Positions 11,259 through 64,000 of a DNA stretch of 64,000 nucleotides are shown in pieces; position 1 is the first letter of the stretch, and every line of letters begins with the position of its first letter. Position numbers and translations under genes: made by a program. Source of the DNA: Sphaeramia orbicularis (lineage: Eukaryota > Chordata > Actinopteri > Kurtiformes > Apogonidae); assembly GCF_902148855.1 (NCBI RefSeq), contig NC_043978.1:33540686-33604685 (forward strand), in the 5' to 3' direction. The notes beneath the pieces were generated by a model that worked only from the letters and a program-made list of their open reading frames with translations, had not been told where the DNA came from and did not search any database.

Positions 11259-13323
11259 CTAAGACACAATCTGGACTGGGAACTTGATGCAGAACAAGTC
11301 ATTGTTGTCCTTGTCTCTCAGTTCCCATTTCACAGTCAGCTTTATCTAGAAACAGCAGAAGAGAGTCGTCAGTAAACAGAGCACAAATAGCTTCTGGACA
11401 GTTTTATTTAAAGAGAGGTCAAAAAAGTACAACCAACTTCCGCTTCAGCCAACAGAAAAATAAAATGCAGAAACTAAAGACTTTGCATGTTGGTGCACTT
11501 CATGAAAAGTTACCTTAAGGGGATTGTTGTATGGTACTCACCGTAGGATACTCAGTCTTCACAGGTAATGAGTTCATATAGCTGTAGCTCTGCTGCTTCT
11601 GGATAGGACACTGGATTCCAGACTTGCAGCCATCATCGTTGGGAATGGGAAACGGAACGGGAACTCCAGCAATTATTCCATGAACCACTGCTTTACTCGT
11701 GTCAGTCTCCACATCTAAAACATAAAACATAACTGAGATGTCATACCTCTGGGATGGTCATGACTGTAGGGGAAGGTATTTCAGAAAAGACACTCCATAC
11801 TCACTGCTACTGAATGTCACATTGACGCTGTAGCTGTCTCCTCTGTGAAGCTGGCAAGGCTGACTGGGACAGGGGGCTATGTCCACCAAGTCAACTTTAC
11901 CAGAAGAGGAACCTGAAGAGGTAAACCTAAATATTTATAAAATACTCTACACCAGGGGTGTCAAACTCATTTTAGTTCAGGGGCCACATTCAGCGTAATG
12001 TGATATACAGTGGGCCAGACCAGTAAAATAATATAAATAATAGGATAAGAACTTCTAAATAATGTCAATTCCAAAGTTTTTTCTATGCTCTTTGAATGAA
12101 AAAAGTAAATTCCATAATGAAAATGTTTACATCTACAAACTACTTCAACATAACACGAACAAATATGAACAACCTGAAAATTCACAAGAAAATAAGTGCA
12201 ATTTTAACAATATTATGCCTTAGTTTATCATTTAAACAACGTACAGATCACAGTGGATCTACAAATACGCACAGCATTCAATAACAGGCAGAATATTGGT
12301 AAAATTCTACATACTTCTCTTAAGATATTTCAGGTTGTTCATTTTTTTTTTTTTTTAGATAACTAACATTTTTTGTAAAAGCTAGTCTGTAAATGTAGCC
12401 ATTTTGGTGTAATTTTCTTTTTTTTTTTACACTAACAACAAAGACAAAAATGTGCAGTTTTCATTATTTATAAGTTATTATGATAGTATTTTACTGGTCT
12501 GACCCACTTTAGATTAAATTGACCAAAAATGAGTATAACATCCTTGATTGTGAATATCTTCAGTGTCATTTTTGCATTTCACAAATTCATCCCACGGGCC
12601 AGATTGGACCCTTTGGCCGACCATTTGGACCCCGGGCCGCATGTTTGACACCTGTGTTCTACACTATACACTTTTAGTTTTACTTCATTTTGCTTGACAG
12701 GATTATCACAGCTCAACAGGTGCTTCAGCTGGCTACTTGCTAAAGTCAAGTTATAGTCTGAGTTTACCTGTGGTTTACCTTTAATAAGAACTAAAAGAGA
12801 TATGATGCATTTCAGGATTCTTCTACTGTTTCAACAATTAATGCATTTTCAGAGTTGTGTTTTCAAGTTAACAGGAGTCTGCTGTCGTTTTTAGACCTGC
12901 TAATGATTATTTTTAATCCCAATAATGTAGACACTCCTAGGCCTGTTCTTGTGTCAGTGCTAGAAAGCATACAATGCTAAATGCACAGGAACTTTTATGT
13001 AATATCCAATTATTTTCTATTGCATTTAAACATTAATTAACCGGAATAAAGAAGATGTACCAACAATAATTTGCCAAAACTAATTCATTATCGGAGATCA
13101 ACACAGTGTTTAATCACAACTATTGTGTTATTTTCTAAATGTTAGCAGCCCTCTGGTATGTTGTTACTTCAGCTTTTTTTAGTCACCAGTAAAACATGTG
13201 TCTGAACTGGTTTACCTCAGTCAGGTCTGATTAACACTTACCGCAGTCAATGAATTTAACTGGAACCGCGAAGGTGAAACCAATTAATGACAAAAAGACG
13301 ACGAAACCAGTGCGACAATCCAT
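11259..13323 (-). CDS. npc2: NPC intracellular cholesterol transporter 2 (149 aa, four coding exons)
   Basis: NPC2 is a secreted, soluble lysosomal protein of the ML (MD-2-related lipid-recognition) fold. It hands cholesterol to the membrane protein NPC1. Coding exons are 13242-13323, 11805-11912, 11542-11714 and 11259-11345, 450 nt in all. Residues 1-19 are a hydrophobic signal peptide ([19 protein letters not shown]). The mature part has six cysteines, five placed at 27, 42, 47, 93 and 99, the spacing of the three human disulfides. N58-V-T60 is the conserved glycosylation sequon. The last acceptor was placed at TTTCTAG (11346) because it restores YPTIKLTVKW. The large second intron (11913-13241) holds a hAT-like element. 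The coding start is preceded by a leader-exon acceptor at 13343. Confidence 0.96.
11953..12656. mobile_element. Non-autonomous hAT-like DNA transposon in npc2 intron 1
   Basis: The left end CAGGGGTGTCAAACTC and right end GTTTGACACCTGTG are imperfect terminal inverted repeats. They are flanked by an 8-bp target duplication, CTCTACAC (11945-11952) and TTCTACAC (12657-12664), which match at 7 of 8 bases. The length is 704 bp with no transposase frame. The 8-bp duplication and CAGGG end are hallmarks of the hAT superfamily. The ends match a very common teleost repeat as I recall it. Confidence 0.85.
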
Positions 13324-13342
13324 GTTCCTGCTTTATCACAAC

Positions 13343-14107
13343 CTAGAAAAGAGAAATAAAATGAAGCATGCGGAAAGAGAGGTAAAATTAGACTGGTTCC
13401 AGCCCAGGGTGAATCAATACACTCCGCACCGTCAGCATGGTTTGAAATCATATGACACTAAACGACGGCATAGAAAACAAAGTTTAACATAACAAGGAAG
13501 TGTAATTCTTATGACACAGCACTGTGGTAAACAAACGCACACATACGTAGTTTTCACTTCACCAAAAGTTAAAGTATAAGTAAGTGACTAAGATAAACTC
13601 CATATGGACAAACTGTACCTGTGAATCGGATGAACCTGTTTCCGACTAAAAACACGACCTACCCCTTTTTGTTCCTTGGATCACGAGATCGAAAACACGC
13701 CTTAAATGGTAAATATAATCCCGGAAGACATACTGTCAGGAAATAAAGCTGCCTGGCATAATCCTTAGGTCCTATCTGCTCTACGCTATAGTTATCACAT
13801 CACACCATAATGCATTAAAAAAATACTTAATGTATTACTGTAGCCTCAATATTAACTTTTGGGTTTATTTCTGTTGTTTAGGTTGTAAACAACCTGATCA
13901 GGCTGTTCCTGTAAAGCAAACATAAGGTATCAAAGTACCCATAATACACGACAGTGTGTCATGATCAGCAGGTATTTTATCGAATCAGATTCCAGTTTTC
14001 TCCAATTTGGGCGTATCTATTTGATTGACAATTGCTAAAGCCAATAAGCATGTTGTTTTTCCTTGTCTGTTGTTGAAGGTGGGGCTTATTGCAGTTTGTT
14101 ATGGAAG
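13343..14107. promoter_or_regulatory. Divergent promoter region between npc2 and isca2
   Basis: On the minus side a non-coding npc2 leader exon probably ends at the donor CAG|GTACAG (exon from about 13621 upwards), joined to the acceptor at 13343. CCGGAAG at 13721-13727 is an ETS-type site. The two start codons are under 0.8 kb apart and point away from each other. No TATA box was seen. I found no canonical CLEAR (GTCACGTGAC) motif for lysosomal control of npc2. Confidence 0.5.
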
Positions 14108-15085
14108 ATGTCATTCGCAAGAGTAGCAATGATAACTGCGTCAAAGTCGAAAGTATTAAGCCTGGCTAGGTAAGGTTTTATTTTCTTATACAGCCGAAAT
14201 CCTGAATGGTAACTCTGATAAAAGTTTGAAAACGATCTTTCTTGAAAATTAGATGTTGAGCACGGGTTGCATAGCAAGCTAGCCTGTTTAGCAGTTACTG
14301 TTAGCTAGCTAGCTAGCTACCCTACTGTAACTATCTGACATGTCATCACTACTGTACTGTATGTTTTTGTAGGGCTTCGTCTATTCTAAACAACTTCAGT
14401 GTGACCCAGCAATTGCATCGGCTTCCTCAAAGCTCCCAACCGCTTCACACACTCAGGCTGCATCAGCGCTTTAATAGCACATCTGCCCAGGAAAAGTCAA
14501 CTGTGACAACTGCCTCTGAGGATAAAATACATCTCACAGAGTCATGTTTAAAGGTCAGCACAGTGGTAAATTATAAATGTGAATATGTAGTGTCCATAGA
14601 TTTAGCTTTGTATAGAAACTCTTTCTATACAAACACAGAATTTTCTCTTGTGTTTAATTTTTGCAAGATGTACCCTATTAATTATGTTCATCTTTTAATT
14701 TAATTCAGAGACTAAGCGAGATCACGGAGAAAGGCGAATACCTCAGAATACATGTGGAAGGAGGAGGATGCTCTGGGTTCCAGTACAAGTTTTCAGTTGA
14801 CAATAACAAGAATGAAGATGACAGGTAAGCAGTCACTAACCATAGCTTTGGCTTTTTACCTTCATTGTAATCTTACCATATACAAACCACGATGTCCTCC
14901 CTTTGTCCAGAGTGTTTGAACAGGGAGGGGTTGGTGTTATCGTGGACCAGGACAGCCTAGAATTTGTGAAAGGAGCCACTGTGGATTACAGCCAAGAACT
15001 GATCCGGTCTGCCTTCCAAGTTTTGAAGAATCCTCAAGCAGATCATGGCTGCTCCTGTGGCAGCTCTTTCTCTGTCAAATTATGA
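14108..15085 (+). CDS. isca2: Iron-sulfur cluster assembly 2 homolog, mitochondrial (177 aa)
   Basis: ISCA2 acts with ISCA1 and IBA57 in the mitochondrial matrix to build 4Fe-4S clusters for lipoate synthase, aconitase and others. Exons are 14108-14169, 14373-14553, 14709-14824 and 14911-15085 (534 nt). The first ~65 residues are basic, Ser/Thr-rich and nearly acid-free, as in a matrix targeting peptide. The A-type (HesB/IscA) domain follows, with cluster-ligand cysteines C102 ([11 protein letters not shown]), C167 and C169 (HGCSCGSSF). Their spacing equals human C79, C144 and C146. The ATG at 14108 was chosen because the ATG at 14101 runs into a stop after about 22 codons. It is head to head with npc2. 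Confidence 0.95.
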
Positions 15086-15290
15086 CCCTGCCTCCCAATG
15101 GCCTCCTTCATCATCATAATAGTATTTTATACCCCGATTTAACAGAGTATTTGGTGGATCTGTGCTAAATATATACATAAACATATGTCATAAATACATT
15201 AAAATGTCAAAATAGATTTTCACTAAAAGGTCACAAGAATTACAGAAGTACACTGCAATTTCTGTACAGATGTCTCTAATAAACTGGTTT
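15086..15290 (+). terminator. isca2: isca2 3' UTR and polyadenylation signal
   Basis: AATAAA at 15278-15283 lies about 190 bp after the stop codon, giving a short 3' UTR. Confidence 0.6.
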
Positions 15291-15920
15291 TTCAGGATAT
15301 TATATATTGCGTTACATTGTCAATTCAGAAATCAACCACTGAAGTCATAGTGATCCTGATCCTCATTTGGCTGAAACATTTTTTTCTTTACAGATGTGGA
15401 ATTACTTGAAGAAATTCTTTACAAAGTATGCACGTTTATATACAGTGACAGTCACTGCTCAGTATCAGTGAAATTCACAATACTCAGCTGTAATAACTAG
15501 TCTTCAAACATAAGACGATCAGTTTTTGCATTTTCCTCAGTATACACAGCTTATAGACTTGGCTTTGTGTGTAAAATTTGTAAATAGGCTATATATATAT
15601 GAAAGAGCAAAACTTTGTTGTATTTGTTTCATCCTAAATAAAATAATTACACATATTTTTCTAGATTGTGTGGTTTGTGTTTGTGTGCATGAGGATGTGC
15701 TCTTTAATTGTTTGGACCAATACTTAAAGGACACACTTTTGTGGTAAAATTAGAATGATCAAAGAGAAGACAGGAAGTTATTCTATTTATTGATAAGATA
15801 TATTGAGCAATCATAGCTTATTACACTGATTTTCTGCGTTATTAATTGGTCATTTTTGCTGTTTTTGACTCAGTAAACATATTTCACTCAAACTTTAAAA
15901 CTCAAGTTCATGGTTTCTTC
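15291..15920. other. Spacer between converging isca2 and eml5 transcripts
   Basis: AT-rich sequence with no recognisable gene or repeat family. A weak GT-rich stretch lies near 15670. Confidence 0.45.
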
Positions 15921-15923
15921 TTT

Positions 15924-17105
15924 TTTATTAAAGTGGAATTTAAGAAATGTCTCACAAAAAATATACAAAAAGAATATCTACAAATGATATTTACACTGGT
16001 GTAATGTAAATCAAAATATGCAGCGACATTTTTTGTAGTTATTCATAATACAAGGAGCAAAGGGTTTTGCACTTGTTATATTTTCTCTCTGATAAAACAT
16101 TCCATTGAAGCAATATACCTCATTACACAAAACATGAACTTAAGTGTTGAAAAAACGTCACACCCGTCATGAAAATGCGACAATAATACATCATAGCAGC
16201 ACACTGAAAAGTGAAAAGAATCGCAACAGTGCATTGAAACATCAATCTTACAGCTGTTGTTTTGTTTTCTGAGGATTCTGGTTGGGTCGGATTGTCTTTC
16301 GTTAAGCCATGCACACCATTTACCACCTAAAGTCCTCAAACAAGTATGCACACATTAACATGTCATGAGGGGAACACTGCAGAGGAAGGCTTGAGGTCAA
16401 CCAGTCAATAACACAACCACATAAACAAACCATAAATGAACCACCAGGGTTAACACAGTGACCAGGTCAGGTGTACAGTGCATAGTATGCTTTGGCATGC
16501 TGACATCCAGAACATAACAGTGGATGTTACATTCAGGAGGAAGGCCACAGGATTTGGAATAAACATAGTAAAAATAGCACAAACAAATGACTATGTGATC
16601 CAAAAAGTAAAACAAACATAATACAAAAAGAATGTAGACCCTCATAACACTCGGATTAAGGCTAATTCAGTTTGCTACATGGTTAAAAAATGGCATTGTC
16701 AGTAACAATTTCATAGGCCTACCAAGTGGCAGAACTGCCATTTGGGACATGGACACAGATACTCTCATTCTTAAAAAAATAACCCATCACTGAAATGATA
16801 AACATCTATTAGAGAGCTGTTTTATTTTTTTTTCTTCCAGTAGTGATGTGAAGTTGTGAGAGCAGGGCTGTTTGCTCACAATCAGGACTGATGCTGTGAT
16901 GAAAATGAGCCTTGCACACATGCATGCACCTAGTTTTGAGGCAGTAATTCAGTTCACCACTTTCCCTCATTTACAAGCTGCCAGGCCCGTCCTCCTCCTC
17001 CACCTTGAGACTCATTCTTTAATGGAATATGTCTTCTTCTTCTTCTGACGATGACGACTTGCAGACGCCCAGACTCTGTAAAGGTGGACGGTCCACTGTA
17101 TTTTT
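15924..17105 (-). terminator. eml5: eml5 3' UTR and candidate polyadenylation signal
   Basis: On the minus strand AATAAA (plus TTTATT at 15924-15929) is the first good signal in a well-spaced position after the stop at 17106-17108. It gives a 3' UTR of about 1.2 kb. The boundary is inferred. Confidence 0.5.
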
Positions 17106-59707
<42,602 letters not shown>

Positions 59708-60272
59708 CTATCACGTAGGCTTTCCGATAAAGTGTCATTCACCAAAAAGGATTTATTTTAAGCCCGTGTGTCCCATTAGTTCCGTTGCATGTCCACCAGT
59801 CCAGCAAGAGCGATGAAATTAGGCATTTTTGAGTTTCATATGCACTAATGGTCTTCCTGTCCGGTCTGGTAAAAGCTCTCTGTCTCTACTTCAGAAACAG
59901 ATATCTATACCTTTGTTTTCATTGTGAAAATATACTTGTACTTCTTCAGCACCGGGCTTGCGGTCTCCTCGACACAGGTCAAAGCTCCTGTCAAATCCTA
60001 CAAAGATGGAGCTGTGCTGTTGTTCCGCATGCACCGCCCATAACAATGACGGACAGACCGTCTTCTCCAATCATAACAGTTAATTCAACCTCCGGTCAAA
60101 AAACAAGGAGGGGCAAATACCGTCATTACAAAAATGTTCGAGCCAGATAATGTAAGTTTCTTTACCCCATTACATTTCAAAATTATTTGGTACTCGAAAT
60201 AAGTAACATTAAATTTTACGATTGTTTATGCACACAAATGCAAACAGGAAAGAGCTGTAGGATCATTTTGTT

Positions 60273-60273
60273 A

Positions 60274-60323
<50 letters not shown>
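60273..60323. repeat. (AAT)n microsatellite
   Basis: About seventeen AAT units. In one frame it makes a spurious poly-Asn reading. Confidence 0.9.
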
Positions 60324-60325
<2 letters not shown>

Positions 60326-60503
60326 CAATCCTGAAATGTCATTTAAATTTATATGATTATGTTTTTGTTCCCTTCTTCAGTTTTTTCAATAATTTTAATC
60401 TGTCTTTCTTCAGCTTTTGGTTCATTAAATCCTACACTTTGAGCAACTTCGAATTTAACCTGGAAAGTCTATTCTTTGTTTTCCAACATTCTCTCTATAC
60501 TTG

Positions 60504-60676
60504 CTTTATTTTATTTTATTTTATTTTATTTTATTTTAGTCTATTTTAGTCTATTTTATTTTTATTTTTTTTTGTCACATATGATTGTCTTTGTGTTGTT
60601 CCAGCTGTGTAGTTCCAGAAAATTTGTGCTTTTATTTTATTTTATTTTATTTTATTTTATTTTATTTTATTTTATT
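60504..60676. repeat. Two TTTTA pentanucleotide tracts
   Basis: Tandem TTTTA units at 60504-60570 (with variant units) and a cleaner tract at 60629-60676. The second ends directly at the ETS site of the ttc8 promoter. Confidence 0.9.
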
Positions 60677-60715
60677 ACCGGAAGCCACGCCAGGGATGGA
60701 CCGCCCCTTTTTTTC

Positions 60716-60728
60716 GTTGCTTGGTGAC
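60716..60728 (+). promoter_or_regulatory. ttc8: X-box-like RFX site before ttc8
   Basis: GTTGCT-T-GGTGAC fits the X-box half-sites GTNRCC and RGYAAC at 10 of 12 positions with a 1-bp spacer, 80 bp before the ttc8 start codon. RFX factors drive many ciliary genes through such sites, including BBS genes. Binding here is inferred. Confidence 0.5.
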
Positions 60729-60807
60729 AGAGGAAGCTTTGCTCTCGCCATGATTATATCGTCGTTAAACATCTAGTTAACAGACTAATTCTTTAACGAT
60801 TGCAGCA

Positions 60808-63714
60808 ATGGAGGTGACAATGGATCCTTTGTTCCTGGCTTGGAGCTATTTTAGGAGGCGAAAATTCCAACAGTGCGCGGATATTTGTACAAAATTATTA
60901 CAAGACGGACCATACGACCAGGTACTTAGCCAGGATAGCTTAGCATGCTAGCGATTATGTATAATGAAAGCCTGCTACAGTAGAGTGCTAAAGCAGACAA
61001 GCTATAGGAACTGGTGCATAATCCTGATTAGCAGAGTCCTCTTAATTTCATATGGTCATCTATATCTAGACTTAAATCGTATATATCATTTAATTAAGCC
61101 AATGTAGCATTAACGTCTTCGCCCTGCATTTTGATGTTCTCCTTGCATTTCACTTTTTCATCCGCACCACTTCATCCTTTTCTGTTTCATTTCTCTCGTT
61201 TCTTTTCAACTGCTTTATTCTTTCAATAACTTACTGCACGCTATGTTAAGGACTCCCCATTGCTTACTACCTCAGAGGTAACTTTGACTGCTCGTTTCTG
61301 TTATTCTTTTTCATCATTTTTATTGATAGTGTGGTCGTAAAAGGTGATAATTTAGGTTATAGTTTAACATGACCTCTGTTTAACAGGCTGCATGGAGTCT
61401 GAAGACCCGTGCTTTCACAGAGATGGTATACATTGATGAAACTGAGGTTGACCAGGAGGGAATTGCTGAGTTGATGCTGGATGAAAGTTCTATTGCCCAA
61501 GTGGCACGTAAGTTTTGCCTCTTTCTCACTGCTTCAAAGTCAGTTAATTAATTAATTTAGTCTCTGTTTAATTTGGATGAGGTGATAAAATATTCTCTCC
61601 TGTAGGCCCTGGCACATCATTGAGACTCCCTGGAACAAGTCAAGGTGGAGGTCCCACGCAGGCTGTCAGGTAATGTTTGACAGATGATGTTTTTGGAATC
61701 ATTTTCTTTACCTTCATGATATTTATGTGAAATAAATAACACGGTTTAATTTTTATTGAATGTTAGGCCTATGACACAGTCAGGACGCCCTATCACAGGA
61801 TTTGTGAGACCCAGCACACAGTCAGGGCGTCCTGGAACAATGGAGCAGGCAATCAAGACTCCTCGTACTGCAAGCACAGCTCGTCCAGTCACTGGTGCTA
61901 CTGGTAGATTTATCCGCCTGGGAACAGTAAGTGACTGTGACTGAGATTTAGACTGTCTGCACTCAAAATCTCAGAAAGAGTGAATTTATATGGAAGAAAT
62001 GTCTGTTTTCCAAATTCTTTCCGAATTTCTTTGATGTGACAGCTTTTCGCATGATGCTTTTTTCTTTTTTTACACTGAAAATTACAACTATTTTTATGAT
62101 GTTCCTCCATGTCTTGTTTCTTCACATCCCCAGGCTTCAATGTTGACCAATCCAGATGGGCCATTTATAAACTTGTCAAGATTAAACCTGGCCAAGTATT
62201 CCCAAAAGCCCCATTTATCTAGGGTAAGACTGAGATGTCTGGTACAAATCACACACTTTCCGTTGTGTTTCAGACATGTGAAGTAACCAACATTTCCCTC
62301 CTCAGACACTGTTTGAATACATCTTTCATCATGAAAATGATATAAAAAACGTAAGTGGTGAGAAATAGCATAGACTGTGTTATAGTGCAGGATTATTGGC
62401 AACGTATAATGCAAAAAAATATATCTAATATTTCGCTTGTAGGCTTTAGATTTGGCAGCTCAAGCTACTGAGCATGCTCAGTTCAAAGACTGGTGGTGGA
62501 AAGTTCAGCTGGGAAAATGTTACTACAGGTAAGTGACTCATGAACTAACAATTTGTTACTTCAAAGCCAGCTGAATTTTGAAATGCTTTTAATTATTAAT
62601 ATATTTGATGTTTGCAGACTTGGTTTATATCGTGAAGCAGAAAAACAGTTTAGATCAGCTCTCAATCACCAGGAGGTGGTAGACACATATCTCTACCTTG
62701 CAAAGGTAAAAATGTTTTAGCAGTTCTGAACTCCTCATTACAAGATTATGGTCATAATAGAAAATACTATCTCTACAACCCAAACACTTATTGTATATTT
62801 GTTTCCTCTTTGAAAGGTGTATCAGCGTCTGGATCAACCTATAACAGCACTTAACCTGTTCAAGCAAGGCTTGGACCACTTTCCCGGTGAAGTCACCCTA
62901 CTAACAGGAATTGCGCGCATACATGAGGTATGTCATCATTAATATACACTTTTAACTCCACGACTGCCACACTGCAATGTGAAACTATGTTAACTGTCTT
63001 TACTGTGGTATTCTTCCAGGAAATGAACAATATTACATCAGCCACAGAGTACTACAAAGATGTCCTGAAGCAGGACAACACACATGTGGAGGCGATCGCC
63101 TGTATTGGTAGCAATCACTTCTACACTGATCAGCCTGAGATCGCCCTGCGTTTTTACAGGTCAGACAAACCTTAATGTGATAAAGCATATTTAAAGTATT
63201 GTTACTCTATTATTTTATCCCATCTATAACTCAATATGGATTTTCCTCTCTAGACGTCTTCTCCAGATGGGGGTGTATAACTGCCAGCTATACAACAACC
63301 TAGGCCTGTGCTGTTTCTACGCCCAACAGTACGACATGACTCTGTCCTCATTTGAGAGGGCTCTGGCTCTGGTAGCCAGTGACGAAGAGCAGGCTGATGT
63401 CTGGTATAACATAGGACATGTGGCTGTGGTGAGTTAAAAATTCTACAAAATATCAGACAGTACCAGGATGACTTAACAACAACGAACTACAAAACACTTC
63501 TTTTTATAGTATTGAGTTTCATCCAAAGTTTTGGCAAATGGCATTTAACAACATATAGATATAACAAAACATACAAAATCTTTGTTTGCAGGGAATAGGG
63601 GACTTGACATTGGCCTACCAGTGTTTTAAATTAGCGCTGGCTTTTAATAATGACCATGCTGAGGCCTACAACAACCTTGCTGTGTTGGAGCTGCGCAAAG
63701 GCCGCGTTGAACAG
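60808..63714 (+). CDS. ttc8: Tetratricopeptide repeat protein 8 / BBS8, first 439 codons (partial)
   Basis: TTC8 is a subunit of the BBSome, the coat complex that moves membrane receptors into and out of primary cilia; its loss causes Bardet-Biedl syndrome. Twelve coding exons: 60808-60921, 61387-61507, 61606-61669, 61767-61926, 62134-62223, 62306-62350, 62443-62528, 62618-62705, 62817-62927, 63020-63159, 63254-63428 and 63592-63714. Phases agree (1,317 nt). Residues 1-38 match the family N-terminus (PLFLAWSYFRRRKFQ). A Pro/Arg/Thr-rich stretch follows (GRPITGFVRPSTQSGRPGT). TPR repeats begin at about residue 200 (WWWKVQLGKCYYRLGLYREA) and run on through DVWYNIGHVAVGIGD and AEAYNNLAVLELRKG. 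About 60 C-terminal residues lie past the right edge. I did not recognise the mammalian retina-specific exon 2A in intron 1. Confidence 0.96.
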
Positions 63715-64000
63715 GTGAGTCATATTTATTTCTACTCTTCACATGAGCTATGATATTTCTAAGATGATGCAGCTGTCAGTACTCCACCTCATGGGTCCAA
63801 CCAACTTAATCAGTTGTTTTGGTTCTTGTTATTGATCATTGATATTACCCTGATTACCTTATCTGTGCATAAAAATGGGGAAAAGCTAGAAAAGATCATA
63901 AATAAACAATATAATGCCACTGGGGACCAACTCCAACTATTAAAAGCCATTTAATTAATTTTACATTACCATGGCTTAGGTGGTTGCCAAATTGGCTCAG

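Noticed and set aside
14101-14169. Upstream ATG for ISCA2
   Set aside because: It reaches a stop after about 22 codons; the ATG at 14108 leads into the spliced protein.
14401-14703. Independent 100-codon reading
   Set aside because: It is ISCA2 exon 2 read through its donor into intron 2.
60187-60549. Asn-rich 120-codon reading
   Set aside because: Produced by the AAT microsatellite in the eml5/ttc8 promoter region; no homology.
60922-61386. Retina-specific exon 2A of TTC8
   Set aside because: No 30-nt exon with splice borders and an EPDPELP-like product could be recognised in intron 1.

Overview
The window is nuclear DNA of a bony fish, probably a spiny-rayed teleost. Multi-exon vertebrate genes with GT-AG introns, AT-rich introns, microsatellites and several small terminal-inverted-repeat transposon families all point that way. 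Six protein-coding genes were rebuilt exon by exon from both strands, and their splice phases close. No gene is prokaryotic, and no CRISPR, phage or recognisable RNA gene was seen.

Layout from left to right: the 5' part of ATG2B (minus, 40-4773, continues past the left edge); GSKIP (plus, 8366-8881); NPC2 (minus, 11259-13323); ISCA2 (plus, 14108-15085); EML5 (minus, 17106-59677, 42 coding exons, 1,966 codons plus stop); and the first 12 coding exons of TTC8/BBS8 (plus, 60808-63714, continues past the right edge). These form three head-to-head pairs: ATG2B/GSKIP, NPC2/ISCA2 and EML5/TTC8. Each pair shares a short divergent promoter zone, and neighbouring pairs converge tail to tail. As I recall the human map, all three pairs are also divergent there and all lie on 14q, but many megabases apart.

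The products are autophagic lipid transfer (ATG2B), a PKA/GSK3 scaffold (GSKIP), lysosomal cholesterol transport (NPC2), mitochondrial 4Fe-4S assembly (ISCA2), a triple-module microtubule-binding WD40 protein (EML5) and a BBSome subunit of primary cilia (TTC8). They are not one pathway; shared promoters are the evident link.

The introns, mainly of EML5, carry small DNA transposons: two hAT-like elements with 8-bp target duplications, a three-member TTAA/piggyBac-like family, two Tc1/mariner-like elements and one element of unknown superfamily. They also carry a truncated Penelope-like retroelement. Points worth a second look are a 117-bp stop-free, frame-preserving intron in GSKIP, a 21-nt microexon and a GC-AG intron in EML5, an X-box-like site before TTC8, and several intronic blocks that read like conserved regulatory DNA. 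I did not find a convincing novel multi-gene system.
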